A stretch of 64,000 nt of DNA from Parasponia andersonii (lineage: Eukaryota; Streptophyta; Magnoliopsida; Rosales; Cannabaceae), in NCBI GenBank assembly GCA_002914805.1, contig JXTB01000229.1, positions 1-64,000 of the forward strand, in the 5' to 3' direction. The notes under the pieces are model-generated. The model did not search any database, was not told where the DNA came from, and worked only from the letters and a program-made list of their open reading frames with translations. Below are positions 23,595 to 34,808 of the stretch, piece after piece. Position numbers and translations under genes: made by a program. Position 1 is the first letter of the stretch, and the number at the start of each line of letters is the position of its first letter.

Positions 23595-26500
23595 ATGAGG
23601 GAGCAGGGGCTTTCTAGTAATTTCACAGACACGATCTGGCGGCCATTAATGAAATCTTCGGCTAAGTCCTCTGCTCTCTTCGTCATCGTGATCTTCCTTT
23701 TCACCGGCGCATTTGTGTCCTTGCGCTTACTCAATAAGACTGTAAGTTCATACATAATTTAATTATTGTTTAATTATTATTATTAGTAGTATTATTATTG
23801 TTGTTCTATTAAACTTATTTTACTCGCTTGTGAATTTGACTATTTGAGAGTGTTTTTAGATTCATAAAACAATAATAAATAGAGTAATACATTGTGAAAA
23901 GAAAATGTTCGTATTTAGGACGGCAATGAGCGACGTCGTTAATTAATGAGAAGATAGGCATGATAGACGCCGTGACAGTCGGTTAACGTCTTTCTCCATT
24001 ACTAATTACTGGACACGTGTTTTGCGGCAAATAAGGAGGTCGTGGGTCCCGTGACTCAAAGACTGAAAAGTAGTATTTTCTAAGGTTATTAATTGCTTTA
24101 TTAAGACATAGGAAACTGAAACCATATTCATAAATCACAATGCCCGTAACGTACGGTATTATCTCATTTGCTAAGTTAATATAATTTACACTTTTTCAGG
24201 AAAAATAATATAATTTACTTTTCGTATGCTTTTGTCTTAAATATATATAGGACACCTATATTTTTTTTCCCTGTAATTATTTTAGTTAATAAAAATTTAT
24301 TAGGTATATTTTTTTATTATAAAAAAAATAACATTAATAATATACATTTTTTAATATATTTCATTATAACTGTTTGACTAATAATTATAAAAAAATAAAA
24401 AAAGACCCGTAATCATATATATATATATATATAATGTTTACTTTTGAATGACCAATTAAATTTAGTGTTTTCTGAAGTAGCTTTTCCCACACACAATAAT
24501 TATCAGTTTAATCTATTCATAAAAAGCAAACAAATATTGTATGCAATTTTGAAAGTTACATTACATCTAAAAAATAATTACGTGTATGTACATGATTTGT
24601 TTGAGCTTGAATTTAATTAGAATTGTTAATTAAAGGCTTATGAAGAGCAATCCACTTTTTAATTTTACTCTCTTTGAGTTGACCAATATTATAAGAAACT
24701 ATTTTTCACATTCTTTTCGTCAAAAGTGTTTTGACTTTTCGGGACCTCGAGGAACCAAAGCTTAGAATTAGATATTTAAAAAAAAAAACATTTCTATTTA
24801 TCTTTACGGTCTACATGTTTATTACAAAACAATATGGTATGCATGATGTAGCAAAAACCTTTATTGACTTTTCTTCCATCTCGTATTTCGTGTCAGAATA
24901 TTACTGGTTCGACTCTCGCACCAATTCTATCCAAAACATCCTACAAATACCCTCAGAAGAGCCGCGAAATCCCCAAAATGCTCCGACCGAAAATTGAAAT
25001 CCCACTGAACTGCACTGCTTACAACCCCACACGAAAATGCCCCTCAAATTATCCCACTACCTACAACCCGGAAGAAGATCACGACCGTCCACCTCCTCCG
25101 ACGTGTCCTGATTACTTCCGTTGGATCCACGAGGACCTTAGGCCCTGGGCCCACACAGGTATCTCAAGAGACGTGGTAGAGAGGGCCAAACGTACGGCCA
25201 ACTTTAGACTGGTGATAGTGAAGGGCAAGGCCTACGTGGAGAAGTATCAGAAGTCGTTCCAGACTAGAGATGTTTTTACGGTGTGGGGGATCCTACAGTT
25301 GTTAAGGAGGTACCCTGGCAGAGTTCCTGATCTGGACCTGATGTTCGATTGCGTTGACTGGCCAGTCGTTCTGTCCAAAGCATATAGTGGGCCCAATGCC
25401 ACATCACCACCTCCAGTGTTTCGTTATTGTGGGAATGATGACTCACTTGATATAGTTTTCCCTGACTGGTCGTTTTGGGGTTGGTACGACATCTATACTT
25501 TTATTTTATTTTATTTTATTTTTCTCTAGTTTAAAAGAGAGAAATCAATAATCTTAAGAAGGCCATTAGTGTTAAGCATGCATCACATATTGATACGAAA
25601 CTTGAAAGTCATTTAAAATATTATTTGTACTCATCATCTCACATTAATTATTCTTACAATGTGACTTTATAAATTTGTGTAATGCAGTAAGTTTTCGTAT
25701 GTATTTGGATGACACGTCTAACAAAATGACCATTTTATAGGTCCGAGATAAACATAAAGCCATGGGTGCATTTGTTGAAGCACTTAAAGGAAGGCAACAA
25801 TAGAACGAAATGGGTGGACAGAGAGCCTTATGCGTACTGGAAAGGAAACCCAGCCGTTGCTGCCACTAGACAAGACCTACTCAAATGTAACGTTTCAGAT
25901 AAACAAGACTGGAATGCTCGCGTTTATGCCCAGGTCAAGCATTTTTCTAATGTCTCCTCTTGTTTTTTTGCTAATTGAGTAATTAACGATTGGTTAGCTT
26001 GGCCTTAATCTTTAGTTGATGATAATCATTATTTTACATACCAAACTAATTAGTATACCAACTAAAAGACCACTAAAATATGTTGCACTCATTTGTCGTC
26101 GCAGGATTGGGGTCGAGAAATAAAAGAGGGGTACAAGCAATCAAATTTGGCAAGCCAATGCATTCATAGGTAAAATACATCTCGATTTTCACTCTTCCTC
26201 TGCTTTTTATTTTTATTCTTATTTTTCTAGAAAATATTTTGCTGTATCTTTTGTTTATTTGATAGACAAATTTGTTCTGTTCGAAATTCAGGTATAAGAT
26301 CTACATTGAAGGGTCTGCTTGGTCTGTCAGTGAGAAATACATTCTTGCATGTGATTCTGTTACGTTACTAGTAAAGCCACGTTACTACGATTTTTTCACG
26401 CGAGGTTTGGTACCAAAGCAACATTATTGGCCCATAAAGGATGATGACAAATGTAGGTCCATTAAGTTTGCTGTTGACTGGGGCAACTCTCACCAGAAAG

Positions 26501-26650
26501 AGGTAACTATTTTAGCCTATTTATGCGTAAGTCATGGTCAATACAAGCTCAAACTCATTCTCTTTTTTATTTGTTGTTGTTGCTATAAGATCAAAAACCA
26601 GAGTTCCAAGTTATTCACTACTAAGTTGGTTTATTTGGCTATAAACTTGT

Positions 26651-26681
<31 letters not shown>

Positions 26682-27206
26682 GTAAAAACACTGTATATAA
26701 AAAGATGATTTTTGACATTGGGATCTGAAAATTCATGGATTAATGTTTCTTGTAGCTTTAATAAGAATCTCTGTCAAATGCTTGTATTTTGACAGATTTT
26801 AATTTTCTTATGCTGGTTGTTTAATCATGGATGCCATCTGCAGGCACAAGAAATTGGAAAAGCAGCAAGTGACTTCATTCAAGAGAAGTTGAAAATGGAG
26901 TATGTGTATGACTACATGTTTCATCTTTTAAATGAATATGCTAAGCTCTTACAATATAAGCCAATTATACCTCCAAAAGCAACTGAACTCTGTTCTGAGG
27001 CCATGGCTTGCCGGGAAAATGGATTAAATAAAAAGTTTATGAGTGATTCAATGGTGAATAGTCCCGCGGACAGTGGACCATGTACCTTGCCTCCTCCTTA
27101 TGGTCCCTCATCTATTTATTCGGTTCTTCAGAAAAAGACTAATTCAATTAAAGAAGTAGAGTTATGGGAGAAGAAGTACTGGGAGAATCAAGATATGCAG
27201 CAATAG
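23595..27206 (+). CDS. Rumi-like protein O-glucosyltransferase, GT90 (CAP10/DUF821), 6 exons
   Basis: Exons are 23595-23741, 24897-25483, 25741-25933, 26105-26169, 26292-26502 and 26844-27206. All introns are GT-AG and the phases close to 521 aa. Residues about 27-46 are a hydrophobic signal-anchor, so a type II Golgi or ER membrane protein is expected; no KDEL-type tail is present. The GT90 domain fills the rest: CPDYFRWIHEDL from residue 119, GKAYVEKYQKSFQTRD, FPDWSFWGW ending at 245, WVDREPYAYWKGNP at 269-282, then KIYIEG, LACDS and HYWPI. Animal relatives transfer glucose or xylose to Ser of EGF repeats; the plant acceptor is not known, so substrate is not asserted. Length matches the plant family. 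The start was chosen because it begins the only frame joining the membrane anchor to exon 2 in phase. It converges on RLP1, 931 bp away. Confidence 0.93.
24240..24415 (-). mobile_element. Small AT-rich MITE family, copy C (in GT90 intron 1)
   Basis: Its reverse complement resembles copy A (3120-3412): an ACAGTTATAATGAAATATAT stretch, then TATTATTAATGTTATTTTTT and a TTAACTAAAATAATTA end. The central hairpin is degraded or absent. Inserted in the first intron of the intact GT90 gene, before an (AT)n tract at about 24414-24434. Confidence 0.4.
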
Positions 27207-27346
27207 AGATGTTTTGTTTTGGGGATTTTAACTTTCATGTATACAAGTAAAGAGCTAAAATTATTTTTCTTTTTGTATTATTCCATTTACTTTTTATTTT
27301 TTCGGGACATTTCAACTAAATAAATATATCATAATAATATAGCGTT

Positions 27347-27936
27347 CTGACCAACAAATATCTCCGTCGTTTGTTTTTCATTATTTATTTATTTATTTTA
27401 TTGAAGAATTCAAAATTAATTACAATAGAACTGATAAATATAATAGTTTTTATTGTGTTTAAACTCACTTGAAGAAGATACGAAGTTCTTAAACTAGAAA
27501 AACAGAGTAAACCAATATATATGAAACTAAGAACACAACACATTAAGAAATTATAGTGGTTCAGCTATTATAAGCCTATGTCCACTTAAGGGTAGTCTTG
27601 TTGCTATGAGAAAGATTAACAAGATTACAAAGTTAGCTAAATTGTTCTCTATTTTTTACCTCACTTAAGCTCTCTTTCCTTGAGTATTTTCTCGTAAAAT
27701 TGATCACTTCCCAGCTTTTCTTTCTCTCTCTAACCCAATGATAATCTGATTCTTCTCTCTCTCTAACCCCTAATAAGTTATTTATAATATATAGTTGTTA
27801 GTTACGTTAAAGAATCCCATACCAATCAAATTTCTCCAAAATTTTCTAACTGTTTTAACTGACACAGTTAGCTTGTTATAACTGTTATGATAGTTATACT
27901 TTTATTTGGTTCCATAATTTGAGAGACATATCAACA
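27347..27936 (-). mobile_element. Candidate solo LTR between GT90 and RLP1
   Basis: The block ends CATATCAACA, which is TGTTGATATG on the minus strand, a usual Copia LTR start, and inside has the ATAGTGGTTCAGC and CTATGTCCACTT words common in plant Copia LTRs. Flanks share GTTC (CGTTC before, GTTCC after). The second GT90-RLP unit (48.8-49.3 kb) has matching sequence on both sides (for example GAGTAGCAT near 27967 and 49151) but lacks this block, which supports an insertion. The left edge is uncertain. Confidence 0.45.
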
Positions 27937-28136
27937 GTTCCTTTTAAAGCTGCATCGCTGAATTGAGTAGCATAGCATTCATCTTAACATAACCAGAAAG
28001 ACATTAGACAACATAAATCATAATATCCTAGACAAGATAAAACATAATGTCCCAACAGAACAACCAACAACCACAAGCAAGTGTGAAATAAAAAGACAAG
28101 GAAAAATATGGTAAACCTCCATTAACCGCCACTTGC

Positions 28137-31100
28137 CTACTTGGTACTCTCCAGTATCCTCTTCTTCAGCCTTGCCACTTTCACTGCTAACGCCACAAGT
28201 ATCCGCTCTTTGGTGTTGTCAACGAAGCGAAAATAAGCAATTCTCCAGTTCTTTTTGAACACCAAAGTCCCAATAACTCCCCATAGCCCAGTTGCATATC
28301 CAGACAATACAACGAAGTAAAACCATATTTTCTCGGATTTGTTTTCTTCATCATCTTTGTCTTCATGGTCAATTCTTACGGGAGGATGTTGGCCTGAATC
28401 ATCATCGCCCGGACACTTTGGCAGAGGATCACCGCAGAGCTGAAGGTTGCCAGCATAAATTGATGGATCTGTAAGAGTTTGAAGCTGATTCCCCTTTGGA
28501 ATGTTTCCTGACAAGTTGTTGTACGACAAGTTGAGGTGGCTTAGTGATGTTAAGGCTGACATACTTATTGGAATGGAGCCAGAAAGTTGGTTGTTTGAGA
28601 GGTCAAGAGACTCCAGTGCTTTCAGTTCCCCTATCTTGTCAGGAATATTTCCAGACAGATAATTGTTCGACAAATTTAGACCGCGCAATCCAGAGAGCAT
28701 GCATAGCTCCTCAGGTATAAACCCAACTAGCTTATTACTTGAGAGGTCTATGAAGTCGAGAAGTCGCAGCTGCACTTTTGTATACTCGAGATCTTTTCCT
28801 TTCATGACGGCCCAGACCTTCTCACTTTGCCGATATGTATCATATCCAGGAAGAGGAGCAAAAGCAGGGACACTGGGACTTAGAGCTGGTCCCATATTCT
28901 CTTCAGGTACATGTTGAGCAGTAGTCATTCCGAAGAGCTTGCTAAAGCAACGAGGGACTCCTCCCGTCAACTTGTTCTCAGCAAGATCCATGATTTGAAG
29001 ATCAGTAAGTTGACATAGTTGTGAAGGAATACTACCAGTCAACATATTGTTTCGAAGCCTGAGAATTCGCAGTTTCATAAAGTTCTTTCCGTTAATCCTG
29101 GTTGGTATAGCTCCAGAGAAATTATTTTCTCCAAGATCAAGAAGTTCTAACGCATTGCAATTGCTTAAGGCTAGAGTGAGCTCTCCGTTGAGACTATTGT
29201 TGTTCAACTGCAACCATGTCAGGGAGTAGAGGTTCCCAATTGAGCTTGGAATGCGCCCAGATAACTTGTTGGATGACAGATTAATGAGATAAAGTGGAGA
29301 CGTGTGTCTCCAACAATTAGAAATTTCCCCAGATAACCTGTTTCCTGAAAGATCTAGAGCTTGTAGTTGGTCTAGTCTGCATAATGAGTCTGGTAGTAAA
29401 CCATTTATCAGGTTGTCGCTGAGAAGTAAAGTCCTCAATCCAGGGATTTTATCTGCAATATTCGCTGGAAGGTTTCCACTGATTTGGTTTGCAGAGAGAT
29501 CCAAATAAGAAAGATTCATGCCACCAAGCCATGTTGGGAACTTTCCCGAGATACTAGCATTTGAAAGATCTAGTTTTTCTAGCTCCTTTTGAGTTTGAAT
29601 CCAAAGGGGAAATTGAGATCCAATTGCACAAGATGACATGTTTATGGAGGAGAGACTAAAAGGAGGGATCCAATCCGATTTCAATTTGCAAGTCAGAAGG
29701 TTGGAACCAATTTCCAGAGTTCTCAGCCCTGAAAGGTTGGCAAAGTGAAGTTCAGAAACAATACCTTCTAACGAATTATTAGAAATATCCATGGTATTTA
29801 GGTTAACTAGTTGGCCAAGACTGCTGGGAATAGATCCACTCAACAAGTTATCCGAAAGATCTAATTGTTTCAAGGCCGACAATCTCCCCAATGATTGTGG
29901 AATAGCCCCAGTCAACCGATTGTTAGAAAGATCTAATTGTTTCAAGGCCGACAATCTCCCCAATGATTGTGGAATAGCCCCAGTCAACTGATTGTTAGAA
30001 AGATCTAGTAGTTCCAAGGCTGACAATCCATCCAATGATTGTGGAATGATTCCATTCAATTGATTATTTGAAAGATCTAGTTGTTTCAAGATCGACAACT
30101 GTCCAAATGATGATGGAATTGGACCATATAAAGAACTTGAGCGAAGATTTAGGTACTTCAAACCTTTGAGTTGCCCTAGCCAATCTGGCATACTACCAAC
30201 AATTTCGTTATTCCTTAAACTCAGAGACTCTAAATCATATGCGAGGCATCTTGATGAATTCTCATTACTTCCTAACACCTCCCCATGAAAGTTGTTGTAA
30301 GACAAATCTAACGATTTTAAGGAACGATGATTATTTAGCATTGATAGTAACCCACCTTCAATGTTTTCAAACATATTCCCTGAAAGACTAAGATGGACAA
30401 GGCCTTTTCGATTACCCAACCAGAGTGGAACAGTTGAATTGAAAAGATTAAGGGAAAGATCAAGTTCTCTAAGTGAAGTCATATTTTGGAGAGAATTTGG
30501 AATTGGTCCATCAAGCCGATTAAACCTAAGATCTAGGAATTGAACACTTGCAAGGAAGGTGGAATTACCAGAACCACTAGGAAAGTGGCTCCTTTGGATT
30601 CCACAACCCAACAATCTTAACTCTAACAAAGAAGGAAGCGTGTTGAGTACCTGCATTGAATCATGTGCCTTAATGAGGTCCACGAAGCTCATGTCTAGGT
30701 ATTCCAAGGACAAAAGACCAGAAAGCCACCCGAAATTATCGGCACGTAATTCCTGAAAATGCAAAAAGTCTAAAGCGCTGAGGTCAAGAGTTTGCAAGCT
30801 AGTTAGGTTTCCAAGCCGATGGGGAATCATTCCATAAAATCCTGCAGTGGAGAGATTAAGATACCTCAGATGCTTTAAGGAACCAAGGAACTTCGGAATA
30901 GGGCTACGAAAGAAGTTTCCACTCAGGTCCAAGTATTCCAAATGCTTCAACTCCAGCAAACAAGGATTAACCTCAGTGGCAGATAATTTCTCGCGAAAAT
31001 TGTACACGTAGGATTCGTAAAAATCTTCCAAGACTGAATAATTTGTTGGTCCGAGATCAAGCTTGACGACATGTCCAGTATCTTTATTACAACTTATTCC

Positions 31101-31328
31101 TTTCCAATGGCAGCAATCCGTACCAGTCCAAGAGACCAACCGGTTTGAAGGATCATCAAAACTTTGTTTCAGCTTTAGCAGAGCTTTTCTCTCCCCTTCT
31201 ATGCAACCGAAGGTCGAGTTTCTGCAAAAACATGATCGTATTCCCTCAGTGAACAGTACAGCTAGTACGAAAAATCCAACACTCAAAAATTTCACCATCT
31301 TTGAGCACCAACTAGTTCTGAAATGCAA
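28137..31328 (-). CDS. LRR receptor-like protein (EIX/Cf type), RLP1
   Basis: A single 1063-codon exon, usual for this family. Met11 (codon at 31296-31298) heads a clean signal peptide to about residue 35 and is the likelier start. LRRNT cysteines are C42, C72, C73 and C80. Then come about 30 LxxLxxLxLSxNxLxGxIP repeats, a non-LRR island with the VMKGKDLEY stretch before the last LRRs, a C-terminal cap (LCGDPLPKCPG), an acidic spacer, a transmembrane helix near residues 1001-1024 with a GYATG (GxxxG) motif, and a 39-residue basic tail without kinase. The tail has YFRF, fitting the YxxPhi endocytosis signal described for tomato EIX receptors. Such proteins sit in the plasma membrane, detect pathogen or damage molecules and signal through SOBIR1/BAK1-type kinases (family knowledge). 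The ligand is unknown. The frame is intact. Confidence 0.93.
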   Translation of the reverse strand: MHFRTSWCSKMVKFLSVGFFVLAVLFTEGIRSCFCRNSTFGCIEGERKALLKLKQSFDDPSNRLVSWTGTDCCHWKGISCNKDTGHVVKLDLGPTNYSVLEDFYESYVYNFREKLSATEVNPCLLELKHLEYLDLSGNFFRSPIPKFLGSLKHLRYLNLSTAGFYGMIPHRLGNLTSLQTLDLSALDFLHFQELRADNFGWLSGLLSLEYLDMSFVDLIKAHDSMQVLNTLPSLLELRLLGCGIQRSHFPSGSGNSTFLASVQFLDLRFNRLDGPIPNSLQNMTSLRELDLSLNLFNSTVPLWLGNRKGLVHLSLSGNMFENIEGGLLSMLNNHRSLKSLDLSYNNFHGEVLGSNENSSRCLAYDLESLSLRNNEIVGSMPDWLGQLKGLKYLNLRSSSLYGPIPSSFGQLSILKQLDLSNNQLNGIIPQSLDGLSALELLDLSNNQLTGAIPQSLGRLSALKQLDLSNNRLTGAIPQSLGRLSALKQLDLSDNLLSGSIPSSLGQLVNLNTMDISNNSLEGIVSELHFANLSGLRTLEIGSNLLTCKLKSDWIPPFSLSSINMSSCAIGSQFPLWIQTQKELEKLDLSNASISGKFPTWLGGMNLSYLDLSANQISGNLPANIADKIPGLRTLLLSDNLINGLLPDSLCRLDQLQALDLSGNRLSGEISNCWRHTSPLYLINLSSNKLSGRIPSSIGNLYSLTWLQLNNNSLNGELTLALSNCNALELLDLGENNFSGAIPTRINGKNFMKLRILRLRNNMLTGSIPSQLCQLTDLQIMDLAENKLTGGVPRCFSKLFGMTTAQHVPEENMGPALSPSVPAFAPLPGYDTYRQSEKVWAVMKGKDLEYTKVQLRLLDFIDLSSNKLVGFIPEELCMLSGLRGLNLSNNYLSGNIPDKIGELKALESLDLSNNQLSGSIPISMSALTSLSHLNLSYNNLSGNIPKGNQLQTLTDPSIYAGNLQLCGDPLPKCPGDDDSGQHPPVRIDHEDKDDEENKSEKIWFYFVVLSGYATGLWGVIGTLVFKKNWRIAYFRFVDNTKERILVALAVKVARLKKRILESTK
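29869..30012 (-). repeat. 72-bp LRR unit duplicated within RLP1
   Basis: A 72-bp (24-codon) unit is repeated in tandem with almost no change: the plus-strand stretch TGATTGTGGAATAGCCCCAG recurs 72 bp on, and a related third copy follows at about 30030. It encodes consecutive LRRs of the form SNNxLTGAIPQSLGRLSALKQ. It reflects recent expansion of the repeat domain by whole LRR units. Confidence 0.9.
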
Positions 31329-33922
31329 AACAGCGGTTCTATAGTAATATTATTCCAAAGGCTACTAATTAAGTAGTCACTAGCTAGGCGTGAACAATGA
31401 AAATAAATTAAATAATGTTTGACATTCAAATATGCTTGCAAATTGAAAATATTCCGAGTCAAAAGAGGCTGCTTCGCACAAATGGACCCCATATTGACTT
31501 CTCTGTTTCTGTCTTTTATGTAAATTTTTGTTATTATTGGAAATTATTCCGATCCATGACTTAATTGCAATCCGATTCTCTCGTCTTTATGTGACTTTGG
31601 GAAAATTCTAGTTTACTTAGACCATATTCCTAATGGTGTTAGTTTTTACTAGATTGGTCCTCTCTGGATCTCTTAATCTCTAGTTAGCCAAGTAGAAAAC
31701 TTATTTAAGCTAGGAGATTCCATAGACGACAAAAATACAGGACTGATAGACTATCCCTTGAAATTTCCAGATAATGACTTAGAAAGTATCACTAATCAAT
31801 GAACATTGACGTATTCTACATGAGAGTCAACCGACAATGGCAGACACTTCCAAGTGTAGGAAGACTTCAAAGTCGTTGCTTGTTAAAGAAAATGTTTGTG
31901 TAGAAATTTCTTCCTTGAAAAATAACGTACCAAGAAGTATACAAAATCTTCACAACTGAACTATCCAACTTACTAATCAACAAGCTAGCTAGAGAAAAGA
32001 TTTTTGAGCTGAAATTAAAGTTAGCGTTACGCGTTTTTAAAAAACATAAGGAGATACAATCCAAAAATGTAAGCATGAATTAAGCGTTTCAAGATCAACT
32101 TAAGTACTTGACAATTTCATGTTCAAAAAAAAAAAAAAAAACAGGAAAAAAAAAACAAAAAAGAGAGAGGAAAGTCTCTAGATAGAATAGAGCAGTGAAA
32201 AAGACAAGAAGGGGACTTGAATGTTAAACGTAACTAGTCTAAATTACAGCTGTAGTGTTTTGTCCATATGCAATTTCCTTTTATAAATCTAGTCATAATC
32301 ATAATCTTACTCTTACCATTTGCAGTATCTTGTTTAACGCTGTTCCTGGCAACTTTCTATAGTGGTGGAGAGGAAATCAATCAGCTAAATTTCTAGTAAT
32401 TCCGCGACACAAACAAAGGTTGGAGAGACAGATTACTCGTAACTTGTTCAACAATCTGATCGCTGTACGGGATTAATAAAATTGGTTCTGTAAGCAATAA
32501 GACACAAGATTGTTGCGTAATAAAAAAATCATAAAGGGTAGTTATTTAATTTAGAGATGACAGCAAAAGAAATAACTCGATTTTTGAGCTCTTAAAAAAA
32601 AAAAAATCCCTCCGACTTTTTAGAACTGCAAAATAATATTTTTAAATTTTAGATTTATGCAAATTTATACTATATAGTGGCCAATTTTACATTCAAAAGA
32701 CAGTACTACCTCTCGTTAACTTGATAGAAAAAATATTAAACACTTATATAGTTTCTAAATATATTTAATAATTAGTTTATTTAAATTTAAATTTATTATT
32801 TAAAAAGAATTAGAAAAATAAAAAAAACATTTATTGGACTTTTTTGATAAAATATTTAGCGTTTAAACATTTTAAATTACTTAAAAAAGATATTTGTGTC
32901 TTTTTACTTCGCTCAGCCAAAAAATTTAGATATCAATGTATTATTTTGCATAATTGAAACGTGACTTTAAAAAAAAAAGAAAAGAAGAAAATGAGGGTAT
33001 TTATTTTTTTATTATCCCATTAATTTATGAATAACAAGAGTTTCTTTTGCATACGACAGCATATACACAAGTGACAATATTAAATCAAAACCATACTAGA
33101 AGCTACGTTGTCGTATAACAACGTTTCCAAAATCCAAATGATACTATTTTACAAAAGACGACCAAGTTATAAGACATGATTCGGAAAACAAAAAGGCAAT
33201 TTAATTTAAAACGACAAAGTTTTGTAAATGCATATTTCTAAAACGATAACAATTCCAATAAGAACAACTAAATATGATAAAATGACAGACTTGACAGTCT
33301 AGAAGAACGTACTTAAAAACAAGTATAATTTCTAATAAACGAAAAAAAGAGGTAAGTTTAATAGTCGTGGGGTCACCAAAAAAAAGAGTCTATGCGGGGT
33401 CACCTAAAAAAGACGTAAGGTTTATTACTTTTTAATTTTTGTTGCTTTATTAAGCTCATTTTCTTCCTATGCGAATACATAGTGTTAATTCTTAAGCCTA
33501 TTTTAATCCCATGTCAATTTGATTGTTTTCAAAAGCTCATTTTAATCTCTATAAATTGATAATAACTATATTTAAGCATGCATCACGTACAATGTATGAA
33601 TTGTTAATAACTATATTCCCCTCTAATGGAGGGTTCTAATTAGTCATTTACTCAAAAAAAAAAAAAAAAAAAAAAAGAATCCTAAGTTTGAATCTCCTGT
33701 CAATTTCCAAGTTAAAAAGGAACCGGACTTCTCCAGAAAAATTATAAAGGCCAAGAAAATATTTATGTAAAAATTTATTGCACTAATATCCTTAAACTTT
33801 AAAAATATTACACGAGTCACCCTTTATTAGTCAAATTTAAGAGGTTTTATTGTACTTTGACATTGATATAATGTGCCAACATAATGTTTAAATCATTGAA
33901 ATGAGAAGACATAGGCATAGTA
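31329..33922. other. RLP1 upstream region and intergenic DNA
   Basis: 31440-31490 resembles sequence upstream of RLP2 (52890-52945; GAGTCAAAAGAGGCTG against GACTCGAAAGAGACTG). 31545-31635 resembles 47905-48003, evidence of old duplication. Beyond that it is AT-rich with A runs at 32126-32144 and 33653-33676. ACGAC/ACGACA words recur at 33050-33230, as at 19.9-20.3 kb. No gene recognised. Confidence 0.45.
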
Positions 33923-34292
33923 TGTTAGAAATAAATTTTTTTGTGACTCATTAGGCCATAGTTTAGTTATTTGGGCTTGTGTTGTGAGTTGAACTTGTTT
34001 TGGTGTGTGTATCTAATAACCCATAATTTAATATCCAAGTTTCTAGAGTATTCTTATATTTTCTAGATTACTCTTATATTTGCTAGATTGTATAATTAAT
34101 GAGATAGTTGGAGGTTACATAGAGCATCTAGAATCATCTTTGGAGTAGTATAAATAAAGTGCTCATTCTCCCATTTTGTATTAAGCAAAAGAGAAACAAT
34201 TCAAGTAATAATACAAGTTCTTTTCTTTCATCAAAATTCTCTCTAGTTTCTTCCTTAGCCTTTTTAGCCTTAAAAATCTCCTATTTCCAACA
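33923..34292 (+). repeat. 5' LTR of Copia-1
   Basis: TGTTAGAAATAAA to CCAACA. Promoter-like TATAAATAAAG at about 34150 followed by the likely transcript start region. Confidence 0.9.
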
Positions 34293-34808
34293 AAGTGGTA
34301 TCTGAACGAAGTTGTGAGTTCTCATGAAATTCTAAGTATACTCTGTGGTTATAGCTTTGACTGATATTCTACATTAGAAAAGAATTATTGAGATTGAGAG
34401 TATTATCTATTTATTCCAAACATACTACTATTACATGTCAAATCGAAACGCTTGACGAGACGAAAATGCAGCCACAAAAATTAGCCCAATCGGAGACCGA
34501 ATAGTCTAAACCAATTGTCAGAAGTTTACTATCATAACTGAGTCAACTCGTCGAGTTAGAGCTGTTTGACCAAGCCGTCATAGCCGTTGACTAAGCTGTT
34601 AGAGTCATTGACTAAGCCATCAGAGCCATTGGGCCGTGCCGTTGACTATGCCGTCAGAGTTAGAGATCGCGTCATTGACTATTGACTGAGTGTTGACTTT
34701 GACCGTTGACTTTAACTAAGTCGATATACAAGTCAATCTTAAGGTTTTTTGACTTTCCAGATCTATCTGTGTAGTCGAAATTTCTAAAAATTTATTCTAT
34801 TAAGAGTT

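Noticed and set aside
24731-24997. 88-codon frame overlapping GT90 exon 2
   Set aside because: Different frame from the exon and crosses the intron 1 acceptor; shadow.
28292-31344. Many plus-strand frames over RLP1, likewise over RLP2
   Set aside because: Antisense shadows of LRR repeats; their repeated sequences mirror the LRR periodicity.
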